Positions 59,101-64,000 of a stretch of 64,000 bases of DNA are shown here, piece after piece. Numbering within the stretch: position 1 is the stretch's first letter; each line of letters begins with the position of its first letter. Position numbers and translations under genes: made by a program. Below the pieces are notes generated by a model. It had not been told where the DNA came from. It did not search any database and saw nothing but the letters and a program-made list of their open reading frames with translations. Source of the stretch: Costus lasius (Eukaryota; Streptophyta; Magnoliopsida; Zingiberales; Costaceae); contig CM050450.1 of NCBI GenBank assembly GCA_027563935.2, positions 34,459,439 through 34,523,438 on the forward strand, in the 5' to 3' direction.

Positions 59101-60028
59101 CATGCTGTCCCACCTGCCTTCTTCTCTTGAGTTCCTGTACATTTGAACAAATGTGAACTCCACATGCAGTGTCCAACACCCATGATATAGAAGAAGAAAA
59201 CATGACCTCAGTCACGAATATACCTGAGCCAGAAGCGATGCTTCCCCTCTTATCTCCTTGGAGCGCTTTACAGTCCTTTTTCCAGTGACCCAGCTGGCCA
59301 CAGTGGAAACACCTGTATTCCTTGGACCGCTTAACCTTCTGCTTCAGAGCCTTGCTGTAGCTCTTGACAGGGGTCTTGCCCTTCTTCCCCTTCTTCTTGT
59401 TCCTAGAAGGAACCATTAAGACAGAGGTCGAAGGCTTTCCCTTCAGAGTCTCCTCAGTAGTGAGGAGCATATTCAGCAGCTCTGCCGGAGTACAATCGAT
59501 TTTGTTCATATTAAAGTTAATAATGAACGCGTCGAATGAAGGCGGGAGAGACTGTAGAATAATATCCACAGCAAGCTCCTGGTTGATGGTATGCCCCAGT
59601 TTCTCTAGAGCCTCCTTGTGCCCAATCATCTTGAGCACGTGAGCTCCCACTGGGCTCCCTTCAGCCAGTTTGCTCTGAAAGAAAAGCTTTGTCAGATTAT
59701 AGCGCTCTGTCCTCGCCTGTGCAGCATACAGCATCTTGAGGTTCGCTATCATCTCTATAGCCGACATATCCTCATGCTGACGCTGCAGCGGTGGCGTCAT
59801 AGACGCTAGCATCAGGCAAGCGACATCAATGCTATCATTGACGTGCTTTTCATAGGCTTCCCGAACCGCCCTTGCGGCGTTCGGAGCGGGTTGAGGCGGT
59901 ATTGCCGTCTCGAGGACATACAGTTTCCTCTCTGCCTTAAGAACGATCTTAAGGTGTCCGAACCAGTCGGAGAAGTTCGGCCCAACAAACTTCTCCCTTT
60001 CCAGTAGGGATCGCACATTGAAGTTCAT
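56148..60028 (-). pseudogene. Copia gag-pol polyprotein with one 1-bp frameshift
   Basis: Starts at the ATG ending at 60028 (MNFNVRSLLEREKFVG) and has the same domains as the plus-strand copy: CCHC knuckle CFHCGQLGHWKKDC, protease DTACGVH, integrase (HSRLGHINEKRI, FTDDFSRYGY, RSDRGGEY, SERRNRTL), RT with YVDD, and RNase H (YTDASFQSD, TTEAEYVA) to HTDDNLADPLTKP. The only break seen is a missing T at 58075-58078 (four, where the plus copy has five), inside the integrase C-terminus. It ends the first frame at 58055 and leaves the rest in another frame down to 56148. RNase H, shifted in the plus copy, is intact here. Overall length is as expected for the family. Confidence 0.95.
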
Positions 60029-61832
60029 GGTGTTCGTTGCTGCAGGTATCTACAACAATGCAAGAACAGCAAGGTCAGTATCAATGTTAAGAATCAATCA
60101 GGACTTAAGAAAGATTCTTTTTCTCACTATTTTATCTGACTGAAAAATCCATTAAACAGTCCGAAAGAGTAGACACTCTTTTAGTGAGATGGGATCCGGA
60201 TTTCATACTTGGTCTCCGCGTCCCGCTCAGGCGAGATAAGATGCACAGAGAGTACAAGCACTAATCTCCGGTAGGCAGTCCCTGCCGATCGCCAACCCGT
60301 GCGATTCCCCTTCATCTGGGCAATCCAGCAGACTGTGCCAACTGAGTTGGTACAACACAGTCTCTGATCCCACAGATGGCTGCCTCCATGTGCTACCATA
60401 TGCGCCACATATGTAGCCTACATGGTCAAGCTGACCCGACCTACTCCCTGGACCACCATGTGCTATGCTGAGCAACGAGAAGGGATAAATCCCTACTCTG
60501 TAACACACAGGTGTAATCCCACACCGTCTGAAGATAGATGGACGTGCCCACTGAGTGGGTACAACACGGCTCCAACGATAATCAGAACAGTGAGGTTTCG
60601 CGTCAGAAGGCTTACGAGCTTGATATTTTAGCGTTGGATTTTAACGGTCTTTTTATCTTCTTCACTATCATGCAATTCCTATGGTGATAGCGGAAGATAA
60701 ACTAATCATGCAGTTCTAATATTTAAACAATAATAAAAGAAAGCATGAATCTTATGTGGTAAAAGCCCATAGCCCTAGTAAGACCTTAATTTAACTTAAG
60801 TCTTGACTTGCTTTTCTTCATAGGGCCTTTTGCTGCTCATATGGCCCAAACCTGGGCCCAAGCGCCATCTGCAGCTCTGGTGCGCCCACCAGGAATTTGC
60901 GCCAGGTCCTAGGGTCGAACCCTAGACCTCCCACCTAGTCCAGCCACTGCTGCAAGCGCCTCTGCCAAGTGTGCTTTGTGCTCTTGTCTAATTAAATTAC
61001 AAATTTAACTATCTAGACAAGATTGACACGCAGGTCAATAACATTTTATAAATTAAAACAATGTGATACGCAGATCACAATAATTAATTTACAACCATAA
61101 TTCCAGGCTCGCAGGCCCCAGCACAGCACACAATTAATATGGGCAGCCCACATAAGAGTAAATAGACAAACATATGGCATCATTCAAAAATCATGTGATC
61201 CATAAAAATTAAAATTTTCGAAAAACCCCATAGGCTTCAATTTTAATTTTCTTATATGCCCTACAACCTTACAACGGTCCATTAATAGGGATCCACTCAT
61301 CCAACCTAGTCAGATCCACTGCCCTTGCATGCACCAAGTCCTAACTGACTTGAGTCGACCAAAAGGCCAACCATGCATGCGCCAAGGGCTGAACGACCAC
61401 GCTGAGGTCTGGCAAGCGGGTGTGACCCCGGGCCTAACTCAGGTGCGTTCATGGGTCGTCTCAATCAGACATCGCTACACGCCTGTCTGCAGTCGACCTA
61501 TAGCCACCTCAAGCTTGCGCCAAGGTGCTATCCAGTCGACCCATCAAGGCTGTCAGATAGTCTGATCAGACTGATTGGATCTGACCTAGGGGGTGATTTC
61601 AACCCTACTAACCCGTTTAAGGGTTTACAGCAGGCGCTTAGATCTAAGTGAGATCGCGCAAGTGAAATGTTTTTAACAAAAACAAACTAAGCGCCACAAA
61701 AACATGCGCCAACTATACATATTTAATTTTCGCATATAATGCTTCAACTAAAGATGAATTTCGCATGTATAGATCTAAGCAAACAAGGATCACAAAAATG
61801 GCTAAAGCAATCATAAAACATGCATAGACCAG
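60029..61832 (-). other. Minus-strand copia leader with hairpins H1' and H2'
   Basis: 1.8 kb between PBS and gag, no gene. Hairpins corresponding to H1 and H2 lie at 60543-60568 and 60331-60362, and the T-arm-like stem at about 60902-60928. Confidence 0.72.
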
Positions 61833-61844
61833 GCTCTGATACCA
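61833..61844 (-). other. tRNA-Met primer-binding site, minus-strand copia
   Basis: Minus strand TGGTATCAGAGC two bases after the 5' LTR end at 61847. Confidence 0.92.
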
Positions 61845-61846
61845 AT

Positions 61847-63522
61847 TGAAGGTTCCCCTAACCAAAGGGGGGGCGAAAACCCTATGGTGGCGCAAGTAAG
61901 ATATGCAGCGGATACTAGGGTTTCATAGGATCTCATACATGTAAAATAATCAACTTTATATGCATGAAAATAAATTCATACCGATGCCATTTCAAGATGG
62001 CGCCTTGGAAGTAAAGATGCAATCGCCTCTTCTCCAAAGTCTCGCACACAAGATGAAGATGCGCTTATCCCTTGGTGCTCCTTGTGCTAGCAAGGTTCCT
62101 TGGAGTCCTTGATCGAGTGAAAGGGATGGAAGAGATGTCCTTCTCTTGGCCGAATCCTCCTCTACCTTCAAGACGTCGCCACACACGAAAACGTCGAGAG
62201 AGAATATGGGCGAGAGGCGAGAATAGAGAGCACTCTATTCGGTCGTGAACAACATCTCCAAGTGGAGATCGTGGTTACTAAAAATAGCCACCACACTTCA
62301 CTCCAACGTTCACGCCAAGTGAACATGTCGCCAACTCCTCTCCCCATGAACCATGCGCTCATTTCATGAGCCGGTTCACATTGGTTCGGTTTAAGAACCA
62401 ATCAAGCCAATGATCTAGTCTAGATCTCAAATAAACCCTAAGGCTCCAGATCTGACCGTTAATCTCTTGATGCTTCTGATCTGATCGATCTAGCATCCAA
62501 TCTCTCAATCGAAGCTTACCGATCTCAAGCCCTAATCAATCAAACATGATCAGACCAGATCTCACTCACAATCAGAGATTAAATCCCTTTAAACTGAACC
62601 CAAACAATTCAGTCCACACGATCTGACTTAAGTAAGCCATATCATCAAATTGTGCGACCCTAAGGGTTTCCTTTAAATGTCGGTAACGATAACTCACGTT
62701 ATCACGATCAGTGAGGGGTATCTAGCAACACATCACTGTCTCCCGATATAAAGGAAAAAGTCTTCCAAGACTACACCCAAAACACAGCACAAGTGTGAAT
62801 CAATTCACAAGGCATGCATAATTCCTTTGCCACTTGATATTCTTATTGGACAAGCGTGTCAAGCTTGTAGCTCCAATATGATGAGCATGATTAGATCAGA
62901 TGAACACTGTCACCTGGGTATGGCCATACTCTTTTCTCAATCATCTCATCCAGGGGGCCCTTTAGAACATCACACTCCTTAAACAAGGAGACGGCAATCC
63001 TATGTCTATCACTAGTGCCCTAACATGACTCAAGCTCACCATCCAAGATAGCCTATAACCATTGTGTTTCAAATGATATTGAACTACCTCAAAACAATGA
63101 CAATCATCATTTAGAAAACACAAGTGATCTCAAGTCAGAGGAAATGTGCCACTTGTCATATTCAAAGATTATTCACATTGCGACAAACAATTGAACATCC
63201 TAGTAGGGTCTGTCCAGTACATCCAATGTACCCATGAGTCTACATCTTATTCCATGCTCGAAGCATCCTATAAGATTAGAACACATATTAGTCTTAACCA
63301 TATCAAGGCTGTCTCATGTTCACCAAGATATATCGACTAAGGACACAACAGCATGTCAGCCCAGCTGAACAGCTTTGAGACATTATTCAGAAGAACATAT
63401 ATTGCAGCAGATAATGTAGCTAACTGAATAACAACCATGCCTATATAAACATAACAGTTTATTACATGATACTGATACATTCCCAAGGCCTCAAACATTA
63501 GGCTTAAGGGCATACCCCAACA
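61847..63522 (-). mobile_element. Minus-strand copia 5' LTR
   Basis: 1,676 bp, two differences found from the 3' LTR. Outer end abuts the CATAC duplication at 63523. Confidence 0.93.
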
Positions 63523-64000
63523 CATACGTCCTGGATCTCTGTCATCATAATTATGTAGTGTAATTTGGACATAACTGAAAAACTCCAGGGTAAGCTGTAC
63601 ATATGTGGGATGCCGCTGTCGATAGAAGTCCTACCACCCTATGTTCGAGAACATCCACTAGATGTCGTCGAACAATCCTAGGGTCTGAAGAGTCTGGTCA
63701 TCCCAATATCGGGTGCTAAGGACCCCTCGAGCTGTCATAACTTTGTATTTCCTCTCCTGGTTCCTACTCTTATTTCTGATCTGTCATGGATAGGGAGAAA
63801 GGATAGGGGGTGGAGATCATGCTCATCTCCTCTTAATAATAGCAGGCTGTGGCACTAGTGGAGATGGCTCCGGTGATGATGGCTCTAGTGATGCAACTAG
63901 TGACTGCTCTGGAGATAACTCACGTGATGGCAAATCTATCTCCAGAGAGTGGGCTGGTGGTACTGAAGCTGGGATAGACACCTCAAGAATGGGTGGTATC
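63523..64000 (-). pseudogene. Minus-strand ATHILA-type ORF, N-terminal piece
   Basis: Minus-strand sense includes LSTRYWDDQTLQTLGLFDD, then TAG (63658-63660), then WMFSNIGW and a TYVQLTLEFF-like part, parallel to 41020-41340 of the plus copy. It runs to the end of the window with Pro/Ser-rich text upstream. The young copia cuts it at 63522 and it continues at 54452. Confidence 0.8.

Larger units (their letters stand above)
54453..63522 (-). mobile_element. Nearly intact young Ty1/copia element (9,070 bp)
   Basis: Flanked by perfect CATAC duplications (54448-54452 and 63523-63527). LTRs are 61847-63522 (5', 1,676 bp) and 54453-56127 (3', 1,675 bp). The only differences I found are a G-run of six or seven and C/T at 56017/63412, so insertion is recent. 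PBS, long leader, gag-pol and purine tract are in order. It is the same family as the plus-strand copia, though the LTR ends differ (ACCTTCA against TTCCAACA). Confidence 0.95.

Overview
The window looks like heterochromatic DNA from a flowering plant with a repeat-rich genome. The lineages I can recognise are an L1-type LINE with a C-terminal RNase H, Athila/Tat-type and chromodomain-bearing Ty3/gypsy elements, Ty1/copia elements, and a probable caulimovirid (pararetrovirus) fragment. I found no host gene, rRNA, tRNA or CRISPR array. I cannot name the species; nothing decides between monocot and eudicot.

Almost every base can be placed in a stack of insertions, because most boundaries carry matching 5-bp target-site duplications (TSDs) and the interrupted element reads continuously once the insert is taken out. 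Left arm: a LINE tail (1-4578); a short flank holding a 3.6-kb solo LTR, called family Z here (4901-8499, TSD TAGTG); and a decayed Athila/Tat-like element Y (LTR end at 10066, internal 10067-11059, resuming 34481-35259). Y is split by a second Z solo LTR (11060-12760 plus 32459-34480). That LTR is split by a minus-strand LTR element X (12761-32453, TSD CTAGC). X contains a chromovirus (13227-20865) that carries the pararetrovirus-like piece, fused to a tandem Ty1/copia structure (20865-30969).

Right arm: a minus-strand Athila element begins at 35260 and runs past the window end. Its LTR is split by a plus-strand Athila element (35771-48727, TSD GCAAA). Its ATHILA-type ORF is split by a copia solo LTR (51688-53922, TSD ATATC) and by a nearly intact, very young copia element (54453-63522, TSD CATAC).

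No coding region is fully intact. The minus-strand copia is closest: about 1,293 codons with one homopolymer frameshift, and LTRs that differ at only two positions I could find. The plus-strand copia carries one nonsense codon and one 1-bp insertion. Both copia elements have a 1.8-kb untranslated leader with two related hairpins that co-vary in sequence, the least expected structural signal here. Other notable points are a tandem copia array with a 2,660-bp near-identical duplication, Z-family LTRs that keep a common frame but carry different internal minisatellites, amber codons shared by two Athila copies, and a palindrome-rich CACGGCCGTG tract inside the plus-strand Athila.
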